The notes: generated from the sequence alone by a model not told the origin. A DNA stretch of 64,000 bases from Pseudomonas rhodesiae (GCF_007858255.1 NZ_VFEU01000011.1:62001-126000), one strand, 5' to 3'; positions 25,585-34,087 are shown, numbered from the stretch's first letter. Numbers and translations are program-made.

Positions 25585-26301
25585 ATGCACACTGTTGTGA
25601 ATCTATGGCCGTTGATTGGCGTGCTCGTCATCGTGTTCGGCTTTGTTTTGCGCTTCAATCCGCTGCTGGTGGTCACCGCTGCCGCGATCGCCACCGGGCT
25701 TGCTGCTCACTTTCCCCTGGAAAAAATCCTCGCCTCCATGGGGGATGGCTTCCTTCAGACCCGTGCCCTACAGCTAATTCTATTGTTACCGTTGGCAGTC
25801 ATCGGACTGCTGGAGCGTCATGGGTTGCGTCTGCATGCGCAGAACTGGATCGCACGGTTCCAGCGCGCCACGGTCGGGCGCTTGTTGATCATCTATCTGT
25901 TCGTACGCGAATCCACTGCGGCCATGGGCCTGACCAGCCTGGGCGGGCATCCGCAGATGGTGCGGCCGCTGCTGGCGCCGATGGCCGAAGGCGCGGCGGA
26001 AAAGCGCTACGGCAAACTGCCGGACAAAGTGCGTCACAAGGTCCTGGCCATGTGTGCGGCCACGGACAACGTTGGGCTGTTCTTCGGTGAAGACATCTTT
26101 GTGGCGTTCGGCGCCATCGCGCTGATGCACACGTTCCTGCTGGGCTCGGGGATCAATGTGGAGCCGCTGCACATTGCGGTATGGGGCATTCCCACGGCGA
26201 TCTGTGCATTTATCGTGCATGGGATCCGGCTGCACCGCTTCGACCGACGGCTCACCCGCGAGCTGACGCCCAGCGTGAAGGCTGTGGAGGCGGCGCAATG
26301 A
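25585..26301 (+). CDS. DUF969 membrane protein, probable 5-oxoproline transporter subunit
   Basis: A 238-aa integral membrane protein. Hydrophobic segments lie at about 9-27 (LIGVLVIVFGFVLRFNPLL), 30-45, 64-80, 174-190 and 200-220. The region VRESTAAMGLTSLGGHPQMV is typical of DUF969. Proteins of this family pair with DUF979 next to pyroglutamyl peptidase and are annotated as the two halves of a 5-oxoproline carrier. Here both neighbours are present, and the stop overlaps the next ATG (ATGA). Substrate assignment rests on this context. AAAGGACC precedes the start. Confidence 0.88.
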   Translation: MHTVVNLWPLIGVLVIVFGFVLRFNPLLVVTAAAIATGLAAHFPLEKILASMGDGFLQTRALQLILLLPLAVIGLLERHGLRLHAQNWIARFQRATVGRLLIIYLFVRESTAAMGLTSLGGHPQMVRPLLAPMAEGAAEKRYGKLPDKVRHKVLAMCAATDNVGLFFGEDIFVAFGAIALMHTFLLGSGINVEPLHIAVWGIPTAICAFIVHGIRLHRFDRRLTRELTPSVKAVEAAQ

Positions 26302-27248
26302 TTATTTCGATTCAATACCTGTACTGGCTGGCCGGGGTGCTGCTGTTGATTACGGCAGGCATGATTGTGCTGGATCGCAGTCACCCCAAGCGTTGGTCCA
26401 GCGCGCTCTTTTGGCTGCTGTTCGCGATTCCGTTTCTGGTGGGTGAGCGTCTGCCCTCGGTGGTGATCGGCGCCGGCGTGGTGGTAATGGCATTGATCGC
26501 CGGTTTCGGCGGTGTGGGGCGTGGCTCCCATGCTGAACTGCATGACAAGGCCACCCGTGCCAGTGCCGGTCGCCTGGGGCACAAGTTGTTTATTCCAGCG
26601 TTGGCTATTCCCCTGACCACGGTGATCGGTTCGGTCTTGCTCAAGCACACCGAGATCGGCGGCGTGCCGTTGCTGGACCCGAAAAACACTACCTTTGTGT
26701 CCCTCGGTATCGGCTGTCTGATCGCCCTCGGCCTGGCCTGTTGGCTGACCCGCGATACACCGGTGCAAGCCTTGCGCGAGTCGCGTCGCCTGACCGAAGC
26801 CCTGGGCTGGGCCATGGTCTTGCCGCAGATGCTGGCCATGCTCGGCCTGTTGTTTAACGAGGCTGGGGTGGGCACGGCGGTCGCCCATGTCACCACTACC
26901 TACATCAACCTGGATTTCAAGTTGGTGGCGGTGATGGTCTATGTGCTGGGGATGGCGTTGTTCACAGTGATCATGGGCAACGGTTTCGCGGCGTTCCCGG
27001 TGATGACCGGCGGCGTCGGTGTACCGGTGCTGGTGGGGATCTACGGCGGCAACCCAGCGGTCATGGCTGCCATCGGTATGTTCTCCGGCTACTGCGGTAC
27101 GCTGATGACCCCGATGGCCGCCAATTTCAATATCGTCCCGGCGGCCTTGCTGGAACTGCCGGACAAGAACGCGGTGATCAAAGCGCAACTGCCGACTGCC
27201 TTGATGATGCTGGTGGTCAATATCGTCCTGCTTTACCTGTTGATGTGA
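26298..27248 (+). CDS. DUF979 membrane protein, probable 5-oxoproline transporter subunit
   Basis: A 316-aa polytopic membrane protein with about nine hydrophobic segments (for example YWLAGVLLLITAGMIVLD, VVIGAGVVVMALIAGFGGVG). The C-terminal NGFAAFPVMTGGVGVPVLVG and GYCGTLMTPMAANFNIVPAA are glycine-rich and carrier-like. The ATG at 26298 overlaps the DUF969 stop by 4 bases, which sets the start and implies stoichiometric translation of the two subunits. It is 7 bases from pcp. Together these suggest uptake of pyroglutamate or pyroglutamyl compounds. Confidence 0.88.
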   Translation: MIISIQYLYWLAGVLLLITAGMIVLDRSHPKRWSSALFWLLFAIPFLVGERLPSVVIGAGVVVMALIAGFGGVGRGSHAELHDKATRASAGRLGHKLFIPALAIPLTTVIGSVLLKHTEIGGVPLLDPKNTTFVSLGIGCLIALGLACWLTRDTPVQALRESRRLTEALGWAMVLPQMLAMLGLLFNEAGVGTAVAHVTTTYINLDFKLVAVMVYVLGMALFTVIMGNGFAAFPVMTGGVGVPVLVGIYGGNPAVMAAIGMFSGYCGTLMTPMAANFNIVPAALLELPDKNAVIKAQLPTALMMLVVNIVLLYLLM

Positions 27249-27255
27249 GGCCACT

Positions 27256-27885
27256 ATGCACACGGTGTTGCTAACGGGATTTGAGCCCTTCGACCAAGAC
27301 CCGGTGAACCCGTCCTGGGAAGCCGTGCGCCAGTTGGATGGTCTGCAACTGCGCGACGACGTGCGGATCGTTGCGCGGCGGCTGCCCTGTGCCTTTGCCA
27401 CGGCCCCGGAATCCCTGCTGCAAATGATCAACGAACTGCGCCCGGCGATGGTTATCGCCACGGGGCTGGGGCCTGGGCGTAGCGATATTTCCATCGAAAG
27501 GGTGGCGATCAACCTCAACGATGCGCGTATCGCCGATAACCTCGGGGCGCAGCCGATCGACACGGCGGTGGTGACGGATGGCCCGGCGGCGTACTTCACC
27601 ACGCTGCCGATCAAGGCGATGGTGCGGGCGGTGCGCGAGGCTGGGGTGGCCGCTTCGGTGTCCCATACAGCGGGTACGTTCGTGTGCAACCAGGTGTTCT
27701 ATCGCCTGCAGCATGCGCTCGCCGGCTCTGGTGTGCGCAGCGGCTTTATTCATGTGCCGCGCTTGCCAGGGGGCAGCGAGCCGTCCATGCCGTTGACGAC
27801 CCTGGTCGAAGGACTGCGCGTCGCGGTGACGACAGCCTGGCAGACCTCGGTGGATGTGGTGGAGGCGGGCGGTCAGGTAAGTTGA
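27256..27885 (+). CDS. pcp: Pyroglutamyl-peptidase I
   Basis: Pcp (209 aa) is a cytoplasmic C15 cysteine peptidase that removes N-terminal pyroglutamate (5-oxoproline). The N-terminus VLLTGFEPFDQDPVNPSWEA and the full triad are visible: Glu81 (SIERVAINL), Cys144 (SHTAGTFVCNQVFY) and His166 (GFIHVPRLPG). The length is normal. It is the third gene of the DUF969-DUF979 unit, fitting release and handling of 5-oxoproline. Confidence 0.96.
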   Translation: MHTVLLTGFEPFDQDPVNPSWEAVRQLDGLQLRDDVRIVARRLPCAFATAPESLLQMINELRPAMVIATGLGPGRSDISIERVAINLNDARIADNLGAQPIDTAVVTDGPAAYFTTLPIKAMVRAVREAGVAASVSHTAGTFVCNQVFYRLQHALAGSGVRSGFIHVPRLPGGSEPSMPLTTLVEGLRVAVTTAWQTSVDVVEAGGQVS

Positions 27886-27961
27886 TCGGGCGCTGCTTTC
27901 AATGCGTCGCCGTGCAATTTCAACTACAGTTCAAGGACGTTTCTGCCCTGGAAAAATCGCC

Positions 27962-28423
27962 ATGCTCAAGTGTTCGAAATATGCGTCTGTTGTGCTAGTG
28001 CTTGCGTTGTCTGCCGGGAGTGCTCTCGCGTTGGCTGATCCTGGCAACGGCCATGGGAATGGCAAGGGCGGCGGCGGTAACGGCAAAGGCAATAACCCTG
28101 GCGGCCAGAACTACGACAAACCCAAAGGCAAAGGTGCCTCGGGCAGTCATGGGCCCAACGTGGATCGCAGCAGCGTACTGAGTGTGCTGGGCGGTTATCG
28201 CGACTATTGGAGCCCCGGCCCGGCCTTGCCGCCGGGGATCCAGAAGAACCTGGCACGCGGCAAACCGCTGCCGCCGGGTATCGCGAAAAAACTCGATGGC
28301 CGCTTGCTGGGCCAGTTGCCACATTACGATGGCTACGAATGGCAGCAGGCGGGCACTGACTTGATCCTGGTGGCCATTGCTTCGGGCATCATCTACGAAG
28401 TCCTCAATGGGGCGTTCAACTGA
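27962..28423 (+). CDS. Exported CigR/RcnB-like protein
   Basis: A 153-aa exported protein. The signal peptide is residues 1-about 26 (YASVVLVLALSAGSALALA). A Gly/Asn/Lys-rich spacer follows (GNGHGNGKGGGGNGKGN), then the paired LPPGIQKNLARGKPLPPGI motif characteristic of RcnB/CigR-type proteins, and a C-terminal hydrophobic stretch (DLILVAIASGIIYEVLNG). CigR family members are anti-virulence or type III secretion modulators in Salmonella, and RcnB binds Ni/Co. Which applies here is unknown. The ATG at 27962 is chosen for the signal peptide. It abuts the convergent kinase gene. Confidence 0.75.
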   Translation: MLKCSKYASVVLVLALSAGSALALADPGNGHGNGKGGGGNGKGNNPGGQNYDKPKGKGASGSHGPNVDRSSVLSVLGGYRDYWSPGPALPPGIQKNLARGKPLPPGIAKKLDGRLLGQLPHYDGYEWQQAGTDLILVAIASGIIYEVLNGAFN

Positions 28424-29827
28424 TCAGTCCGCTTCTCGCCCGGGGAACAACAGCTCGAAACGGGTGACACCGTTCTGGCTGCTGACGCTGTAGCGGCCAT
28501 TGTGCAACTGCATGATGGTCGCCACGATCGACAGGCCCAACCCGTTGGAGTGAGCCGAACGTTCCCGCGACTCATCCACTCGATAAAAACGCTCGAACAG
28601 ACGCGGCAGGTGTTCGGCCGCAATCGTCTCCCCCTGATTGCTGACCCGCAGGATGAGGCCCTCATCCGTGGGCATCGCCTCGATACGCAGCTCTGAATGC
28701 GCGGCGCCGTACTTGATCGCATTAGCGCACAGGTTCGCCAGGGCGCGCCGCAGTAGCATGGGCTCGGCCCAGATTTCCCCTTGGCCAGCGGCGAGAATGC
28801 GCATCCCCCGATCACTTGCCAGCCCCTCGAAGTATTCCGCGATGCGTTCCACTTCATCTGCGGCGCTGAGTGCCTGGCGTTGGCGCAGGGCGCTGGCCGG
28901 GTCAGTGCGTGCGAGGAACAGCATATTGTCGAGCATGCGCGCCAGCCGTTCGAGTTCTTCGACATTCGAGGCCAACAGTTGCTGATAGCTATCGACGCTG
29001 CGCTGTTGATGCAGGGCAACCTGGGTTTCCCCCAACAAGTTGTTGATAGGCGTGCGTAGTTCATGCGCCATGTCGGTCGACACCTGGCTCAATTGCGCAA
29101 AACCCTTGGCCAGGCGTTCGAGCATGGTGTTGAAGGCATCGATCATCGGCAATAGTTCTTTCGGCGCGCCCCGGCTGTCGAGACGTTCGGCCAGGTTGCC
29201 GACGCCGATCCCTTGGGCATGCTGCGCCAACCGTCGCAACGGCAGCAGGCCGCGATGCACCAGTAGATAGCCGGCCAGCGCCAGGGCCAGTGCGGCGATA
29301 CCTGCCAGGATATACACACTCAATCGATAACTGGCGAGCATGGCGGTACGTTCGGTCATCAAGCGTCCGCTGGTAACTTGCAGGTTGCCCAGGTCGCCGG
29401 AGTCGATAGACGCGGCAAGGGCGGCCAAAGGAACGCCGTTGACACCAGCCAGGTGCTGCACATCGGTAAGGTCCAGGACATGGCCTTTGGGCACCGGTGT
29501 AACCGCCGGCAAGTCGATATTTCCGGGATTCACCAGCAGCAATGGCTGTTGCCCGGGAGCTGCGATACTCAGCACCGATTCGCGGTTGCCCAGCATGTTT
29601 TGGAACAATTCCGGTTTGTTCCTGATCAGCTCCAAGGTGTTGCTGTCGTTGAGCAGGTTGCGCAGTTGATCGACCCGCGAGATCAGCGCGGCATCGTCGC
29701 GGCGGATCAGCTCCCGCTCCAGTTCCCGGTACAGCGCCACGCCGAGGGTGGCCAGCAGAGCAAAGGCGAGCAGGGCGAACACCAGCGCCAGGCGCAAAGT
29801 CAGCGAATAATGTCGGCGAGGCGTCAT
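28424..29827 (-). CDS. Two-component sensor histidine kinase (CusS/CopS-like)
   Basis: A 467-aa membrane kinase. TM1 is at about 10-33, a periplasmic sensor region at about 35-165, and TM2 at about 168-190 (LSVYILAGIAALALALAGYL). A HAMP domain, HisKA with phosphoacceptor His255 (MAHELRTPINNLLGE) and an HATPase_c domain (NLCANAIKYG, SNGLGLSIVATI) follow. It overlaps the upstream regulator gene by 4 bases. The layout resembles heavy-metal kinases, but the periplasmic part shows no obvious metal-binding cysteines or His cluster, so the ligand is open. Confidence 0.93.
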   Translation of the reverse strand: MTPRRHYSLTLRLALVFALLAFALLATLGVALYRELERELIRRDDAALISRVDQLRNLLNDSNTLELIRNKPELFQNMLGNRESVLSIAAPGQQPLLLVNPGNIDLPAVTPVPKGHVLDLTDVQHLAGVNGVPLAALAASIDSGDLGNLQVTSGRLMTERTAMLASYRLSVYILAGIAALALALAGYLLVHRGLLPLRRLAQHAQGIGVGNLAERLDSRGAPKELLPMIDAFNTMLERLAKGFAQLSQVSTDMAHELRTPINNLLGETQVALHQQRSVDSYQQLLASNVEELERLARMLDNMLFLARTDPASALRQRQALSAADEVERIAEYFEGLASDRGMRILAAGQGEIWAEPMLLRRALANLCANAIKYGAAHSELRIEAMPTDEGLILRVSNQGETIAAEHLPRLFERFYRVDESRERSAHSNGLGLSIVATIMQLHNGRYSVSSQNGVTRFELLFPGREAD

Positions 29828-30495
29828 GGTTGGGTATCGAAGCGGTAGCCGATGCCGCGCACGCTATGGATCAGCTTGAGCTGGAACGGGTCGTCGATCT
29901 TCAGGCGCAAGCGGCGCACGGCCACGTCCACCACATTGGTGTCGCTGTCGAAGTTCATATCCCATACCCGCGACGCGATCAGCGAGCGTGACAACACCTG
30001 GCCCTGGTGCGTGGCAAACAGGTGCAGAAGGGCAAATTCCTTGTTGGTCAGGGTAATGCGTGTGCCGGCGCGGGTGACGCGTCGTTTGAGCACTTCAATG
30101 TGCAAGTCGGCGATGTGCAGCTGGTCTTCTTCACGGGTTGGGCCGCGACGGGTCAGGGTGCGTAGGCGGGCTACCAGTTCGGCGAAGGAAAAGGGCTTGA
30201 TCAGGTAATCGTCCGCACCCAGCTCCAGGCCCTTGATGCGGTCGGCGATATCATCACGGGCGGTAAGAAAAAGCACTGGTGTGTCAGCTTCTTTACGCAG
30301 GCGGCGCAGCACTTCCCAGCCGTCCATTTTCGGCATCATCACATCCAGGACGATCACATCGAACGGCGTTTCCAGCGCTTGGTGCAGGCCGTCCACGCCA
30401 TCGCGGGCAAGGCTGACGGAATAGCCCAGTTCCTGAAGGCCATTGAGCAGGTAATTGCCGGCCTTGGGTTCGTCTTCGACAACAAGGATATTCAT
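29824..30495 (-). CDS. OmpR-family response regulator (CusR/CopR-like)
   Basis: A 223-aa response regulator. The receiver (1-about 115) has the acidic pocket VVEDEP, Asp51 (VIVLDVMMPKMDG) and a conserved lysine in DDYLIKPFSF. The C-terminal winged helix is FALLHLFATHQGQVLSRSLI to DVAVRRLRLKIDDPF, ending in VRGIGYRFD. It is coupled to the kinase by a 4-base overlap. A DUF2790 gene lies just upstream in the same orientation and may be a target or co-transcribed. Confidence 0.95.
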   Translation of the reverse strand: MNILVVEDEPKAGNYLLNGLQELGYSVSLARDGVDGLHQALETPFDVIVLDVMMPKMDGWEVLRRLRKEADTPVLFLTARDDIADRIKGLELGADDYLIKPFSFAELVARLRTLTRRGPTREEDQLHIADLHIEVLKRRVTRAGTRITLTNKEFALLHLFATHQGQVLSRSLIASRVWDMNFDSDTNVVDVAVRRLRLKIDDPFQLKLIHSVRGIGYRFDTQP

Positions 30496-30537
30496 GGGAA
30501 GGGCTCAAGTTCGGTACGTCGCGCCAGTGTAATCCGA

Positions 30538-30789
30538 TCAATTGTCATTGGGGCAACCGATGGCCTGGACCTGGTAGTCCAGTACATGTTCGCGCCCCTG
30601 GTGGTCGAGGTAGCGCAATTGCGCCGGGACAACGCCGCATTGGCTGCCGGTGTCGCTGCTCGACAGTACTTTGGCGACGTCCAGGTGCACGTAGAAGCCA
30701 GTGGCGTCATGGATTATGCCGGTGTTGTCGGCAGCGAATACGGAGCCGGTGGCAAGCAGTGCGGTGACGCCGAGGATAAACAGTTTCAT
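30538..30789 (-). CDS. DUF2790 small periplasmic protein
   Basis: An 83-aa exported protein. The signal peptide MKLFILGVTALLATGSVFAA is followed by the DUF2790 core (YVHLDVAKVLSSSD, CGVVPAQLRYLDHQG, LDYQVQAIGC) with two conserved cysteines that could form a disulfide. The ATG at 30789 is preceded by GGAGC. DUF2790 genes in pseudomonads often lie beside CopRS/CzcRS-like pairs and respond to metals. That role here is inference from position. Confidence 0.82.
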   Translation of the reverse strand: MKLFILGVTALLATGSVFAADNTGIIHDATGFYVHLDVAKVLSSSDTGSQCGVVPAQLRYLDHQGREHVLDYQVQAIGCPNDN

Positions 30790-30993
30790 CACGGTCTTGC
30801 TCCAGAAGGGTGGCTGCCAGGCTTTGGCAGTACGTTCACGGTAATCAGCCACCCCTAACAGCCCGCCAACAGAATGATGACAAGTTCGTAATCAAACCCG
30901 TTGCCCCAGGCCTGGCGGCGTTTACAAGCCACCGGCTAGCCCCGTAGATTGCAGCAGCCGATCATGTGTTACCGCCCACGAGGAAGCCATCCA

Positions 30994-31671
30994 GTGTCCA
31001 TCCGCGCTTCAGCTGTATTTGCCCGTCCCTACCGTGCTTTTCTGTTCGATATGGATGGAACCCTGCTCAACTCCATCGCCGCCGCGGAGCGGGTATGGAG
31101 CCTCTGGGCCGAACGTCACGGTCTGGATGTGGCGGCGTTTTTAACCACCATCCATGGCGCCCGCGCCATCGATACCATCACGCGCCAGGGGTTACCCGGC
31201 GTCGACCCGCACGCTGAAGCGCAATGGATCACCGAAGCTGAAATCAACGATGTGCGCGGCGTGGTTGCGATTTCCGGCGCTGCGGCGTTTCTCGACAGCC
31301 TGCCTGCCGATCAGTGGGCGTTGGTGACGTCGGCGCCCAAGGAGCTGGCAATGCGCCGGCTGCAAGCGGCGGGCATTGCGCCGCCGACGGTGATGGTGAC
31401 GGCAGAAGATGTCACTATCGGCAAGCCGAATCCGGCCTGTTATGTGCTGGGCGCCCAGCGTTTGGGCGTTTCGGTGCAGGAGTGTCTGGTGTTTGAGGAT
31501 GCGTCGGTGGGCATTCGCGCAAGTGAGGCGGCGGGCGCGGATGTGATGGTGGTGACTGCGACCCACCTCAAGCCGTTGGCGACACAACACCCAACCATTA
31601 GTGGGTATGAGCGGCTGCAGGTGCGGCGGAATGCCGAGGGCTGGTTGACCTTGCACAACGAGACGGGTTGA
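30994..31671 (+). CDS. HAD-superfamily sugar-phosphatase-like hydrolase
   Basis: A 225-aa HAD-IA phosphatase. Motif I is FLFDMDGTLLNS with the nucleophile and acid/base aspartates. Motif II is WALVTSAPKEL. The motif III lysine lies in IGKPNPACYV, and motif IV is LVFEDASVGI. The cap (about 35-110) suits small phosphorylated sugars or polyols. I selected the GTG at 30994 because AGGA is about 8 bases upstream. A strong bidirectional terminator follows. Confidence 0.9.
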   Translation: MSIRASAVFARPYRAFLFDMDGTLLNSIAAAERVWSLWAERHGLDVAAFLTTIHGARAIDTITRQGLPGVDPHAEAQWITEAEINDVRGVVAISGAAAFLDSLPADQWALVTSAPKELAMRRLQAAGIAPPTVMVTAEDVTIGKPNPACYVLGAQRLGVSVQECLVFEDASVGIRASEAAGADVMVVTATHLKPLATQHPTISGYERLQVRRNAEGWLTLHNETG

Positions 31672-31674
31672 TAC

Positions 31675-31711
31675 AAGAAAGCCAAGACCTTTACGGGTCT
31701 TGGCTTTCTTG
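31675..31711. terminator. Bidirectional terminator between convergent genes
   Basis: A 16-base perfect inverted repeat CAAGAAAGCCAAGACC / GGTCTTGGCTTTCTTG around TTTAC (the right arm reads GGGTCTTGG). It overlaps the last codons of the minus-strand gene that ends at 31691. Confidence 0.85.
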
Positions 31712-31987
31712 CCACGCAATCGCGTTGGGCGGTGCATGCATGCGTTCGCTCCTCATGCCGCGTCGTGACACCACCATTTCGCGAAGAATCTCATTAGCCA
31801 GTCGTGCAATCGCTTCGGCGCCGCGATAGTGCGCGCGTACGATCCCGGTGATTGCGAAATGATCTGTCTCCGGGCCGCTGAGCACCACGGACAAGGTGCC
31901 GTCAGCGTGTAGCGTGCAGGCAACCGCATAGCTGGGTAAGCGGGCTGCGAGGGCGGATTCGATTTCTGATCGGCTGAGGGTATCCAT
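31691..31987 (-). CDS. Small conserved protein, possibly DUF1652-like
   Basis: A 98-aa protein starting at the ATG 31987 (MDTLSRSEIESALAARLPSY). The core CTLHADGTLSVVLSGPETDH followed by FAITGIVRAHYRGAEAIARL resembles the DUF1652 pattern (C-x-x-x-x-DG-S-hydrophobic..., then an I-x-T-G-I region and a helix). The match is from memory and partial. No signal peptide or TM is seen. The stop codon lies inside a terminator stem shared with the HAD gene. Confidence 0.6.
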   Translation of the reverse strand: MDTLSRSEIESALAARLPSYAVACTLHADGTLSVVLSGPETDHFAITGIVRAHYRGAEAIARLANEILREMVVSRRGMRSERMHAPPNAIAWQESQDP

Positions 31988-32079
31988 CGGTTTCAGGCCT
32001 TCAACTAACGGGTAAACACACCAAGCATAGGCCGCGATGCGACACTGTAAATACCGGCAATCTGCTAGCTGATACGTCA

Positions 32080-32334
32080 CTATGGGCGTGACGTTTTTCC
32101 AGGGCTGCGCTGACAGAATCTGCGGTGTACAACCTTTTGTATAGGCTTGAGGCAGAACATAAACAGATAACCGCATAGCAGTAGCGTCAGGTCCAGCACC
32201 GAATGCTGATCGGTGGGAGCGCTGCCTGCAATTTCAAACCTGATTGCCAATTCCAGGCCGATAAAAGCCAGCCCTATCAGCAAGGCGATCAGCCAGGATC
32301 TGGAAAAGCGCGGCGATGCGGTATGAGACCTCAT
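32080..32334 (-). CDS. Small two-helix membrane protein
   Basis: An 84-aa protein that I do not recognise. The basic N-terminus (MRSHTASPRFSRSW) is followed by TM1 (LIALLIGLAFIGLELAI, about 15-31), a short loop, TM2 (LDLTLLLCGYLFMFCLKP, about 47-64) and a basic tail, so both ends are probably cytoplasmic. GGGAG lies 8 bases before the ATG, which supports real translation. It lies about 90 bases upstream of the gene ending at 31691 and could be co-transcribed. Confidence 0.6.
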   Translation of the reverse strand: MRSHTASPRFSRSWLIALLIGLAFIGLELAIRFEIAGSAPTDQHSVLDLTLLLCGYLFMFCLKPIQKVVHRRFCQRSPGKTSRP

Positions 32335-32538
32335 GTACGTGCTCCCGAGTGCACATTGAGGAAGTCAGTCAGGAGTTTCGGCTGTAAATGACGTAACAAG
32401 TTCCGGTCCCGAAGATTGTTTCATCTTGTCGCGTGGACCGACTTGATGGCGATGCTGGCCACGTCCGAAACGCAGGCCGTTGGGAAGAGTTTTCGCCAGC
32501 CGTTACCGTGCACGAAAGGGCTGGCTACTGAGGGCGTT

Positions 32539-32733
32539 TCAAGGCGTCTGGTTTTTGTCCGGAGCAGTCAGGCCAGCCTGGATACGTTGATAGATCTCTT
32601 CGCGATGCACGGCAACGTCTTTCGGTGCGTTGATGCCGATTCGTACTTGCTGGCCGCTGACGCCCAGGATGGTGATCGTGATGTCATCACCGATGTTTAT
32701 GCTTTCACCAACTTTGCGGGTGAGTATAAGCAT
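32539..32733 (-). CDS. rsmE: CsrA-family translational regulator RsmE
   Basis: A 64-aa RNA-binding dimer. MLILTRKVGESINIGDDI, VRIGINAPKDVAVHREEIY and QAGLTAPDKNQTP match RsmE of the P. fluorescens group rather than RsmA. It represses mRNAs with A(N)GGA motifs near the ribosome site and is antagonised by Gac/Rsm small RNAs. I chose the ATG at 32733, as AAGGAG is 6 bases upstream. That leader TCAAGGAG itself contains an A-N-GGA-like target, consistent with known RsmE autoregulation. Confidence 0.95.
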   Translation of the reverse strand: MLILTRKVGESINIGDDITITILGVSGQQVRIGINAPKDVAVHREEIYQRIQAGLTAPDKNQTP

Positions 32734-32980
32734 GGACTTCTCCTTGATTACTTTTAAGGACACATGTTTCAGACAGGGCAGGTGTCGGATGTGTATAGCT
32801 TACTGCTAAGCGCTTCCCTGTGACTGCCTCTTTAGGACGCATAGAGGCAACATTAATTCCCATGGGCGCATCATACAGGTCTGCGATACATCATTCGCAT
32901 TGTTTAATCCAACGTTTATGACGGCCAGAATAGACAGTGGATGATAAAGTCGCCTCTTTAATCCTTAAAGGAGCAGGGCA

Positions 32981-33361
32981 GTGCGTAAAGTAGTGATGGC
33001 AATGATGGTGTTGGCGCTGGCCGGCTGTGGCGAAGGCAAGCCCGTCGATACCCCCAAGGCCAAGCCTGCCGTGGGCGAAAGCCAACCACAGACCGGCGCG
33101 ATTGCTGTGCAGGAATGGGATGTACGGGTAGGCCCGCCGGACCACAAGCTGCAGGCGATCACTGACCTTACCGCCTGGTTGCTGGAACATGGTTTCAATT
33201 TTTATATCGTGAAGGTGGACGGCAAGGACGAAGTGCTTCTAGGGCCGTTCGCAACCAAGGAGGAAGCAGAAGCCAAGCAGGCACTGCTCACTGAAAAACT
33301 CGCGCGGGCCAAGAAGAACGACACCGAGTCCCAAGTCATCGAGCACAAGGCCGCCCAGTAA
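32981..33361 (+). CDS. SPOR-like lipoprotein
   Basis: A 126-aa protein with a GTG start preceded by AAAGGAG. The lipoprotein signal is residues 1-16 with lipobox LAGC (Cys16). The mature part has a Pro/Lys linker and a small alpha/beta domain, FNFYIVKVDGKDEVLLGPFA then TKEEAEAKQALLTEKL, which reads like a minimal SPOR domain. The predicted site is the outer-membrane inner leaflet, as no Asp is seen at +2. A GC hairpin (33371-33390) follows. Confidence 0.8.
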   Translation: MRKVVMAMMVLALAGCGEGKPVDTPKAKPAVGESQPQTGAIAVQEWDVRVGPPDHKLQAITDLTAWLLEHGFNFYIVKVDGKDEVLLGPFATKEEAEAKQALLTEKLARAKKNDTESQVIEHKAAQ

Positions 33362-33370
33362 TGGGCCGAT

Positions 33371-33390
33371 TGGGCGGGGGCTCCCGCCCA
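33371..33390. terminator. GC-rich hairpin between convergent genes
   Basis: A perfect 8-base-pair stem TGGGCGGG/CCCGCCCA with loop GGCT, between the SPOR-like lipoprotein and endA. The T-tract is weak on either strand. Confidence 0.6.
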
Positions 33391-33393
33391 TGT

Positions 33394-34083
33394 TCAACCG
33401 CATGCTTTGAGGTTCACCGGGCCGACAAACTCATTGCCGCGCCCCATCACGCAGGCCACGGTCTGGTTACGCTGGCGCTCCCAGGCCTGTACGGGGTAGG
33501 TCTTGTTCCAGGCTTCGTACAATTGGCGATCCTGTTTCGACAAGCGCAAACCGTACTGCTTACTCATGTAGAAATAGGTACGCGCAATCATTCCGCGAAT
33601 CGATGGGCGCGGCATGACTTTCTTGGCCTTGAAGTCAACCTGTGTCAGGCATGAGCCGTATTGCCCACTCTGTACCGGCAGCCAACCAAAGCTGAAGTTG
33701 TTACGGTCGCCGTTAACTTCGCCAATGCTGGGTACCAGGTTGTGCAAATCCGCTTCGGCACGCTTGAACACATCATCATGGCGCGTGCAGTTTTTGCGAC
33801 CGCCGTTCTGCCAGCACTGGCGCTGATGCCCGATCTGCCATGCGGGCACAATGTGTTCCCATTCAATGCGCGCGGCGCGGTTGGCGTTTTTGCGTGGAAT
33901 GTACCCGCAGGCTTTCAGGTCCACGCGATTGCCGGTGTATTTGCAGCCGCAATAGAACTCGGTGGATTGCGGGGCGTAGAGTTTCCAGGCAATTTTCTTG
34001 GCTTCGCTGAACGTGCGAGGCGCTTGGGCATGGGCGGAAATGGCAAAAAACAGGCAACACACAGCAATAAAGCGGGCACTCAT
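33394..34083 (-). CDS. endA: Periplasmic endonuclease I
   Basis: EndA (229 aa) is a secreted sequence-independent double-strand DNase. The signal peptide MSARFIAVCCLFFAISAHAQ is followed by cysteines (YCGCKY, KACGYIP, QCW, NCTRHDD) that form disulfides in the family. The His-Me finger active site lies in RIEWEHIVPAWQIGHQ, with later NGDRNNFSFGWLP. It starts 4 bases after the DUF1654 stop, so the two form an operon. A consensus LexA box upstream suggests SOS induction, unusual for endA. Confidence 0.93.
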   Translation of the reverse strand: MSARFIAVCCLFFAISAHAQAPRTFSEAKKIAWKLYAPQSTEFYCGCKYTGNRVDLKACGYIPRKNANRAARIEWEHIVPAWQIGHQRQCWQNGGRKNCTRHDDVFKRAEADLHNLVPSIGEVNGDRNNFSFGWLPVQSGQYGSCLTQVDFKAKKVMPRPSIRGMIARTYFYMSKQYGLRLSKQDRQLYEAWNKTYPVQAWERQRNQTVACVMGRGNEFVGPVNLKACG

Positions 34084-34087
34084 TGAG

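Noticed and set aside
26034..27689. 551-codon ORF opposite DUF979 and pcp
   Set aside because: Two real genes with conserved motifs lie on the plus strand. The antisense translation is His/Gln-rich noise.
32798..32811. GCTTA-CTGC-TAAGC dyad between rsmE and the SPOR-like gene
   Set aside because: I considered a GacA-type site, but the consensus TGTAAG-N6-CTTACA is not met. It is short enough to be chance.
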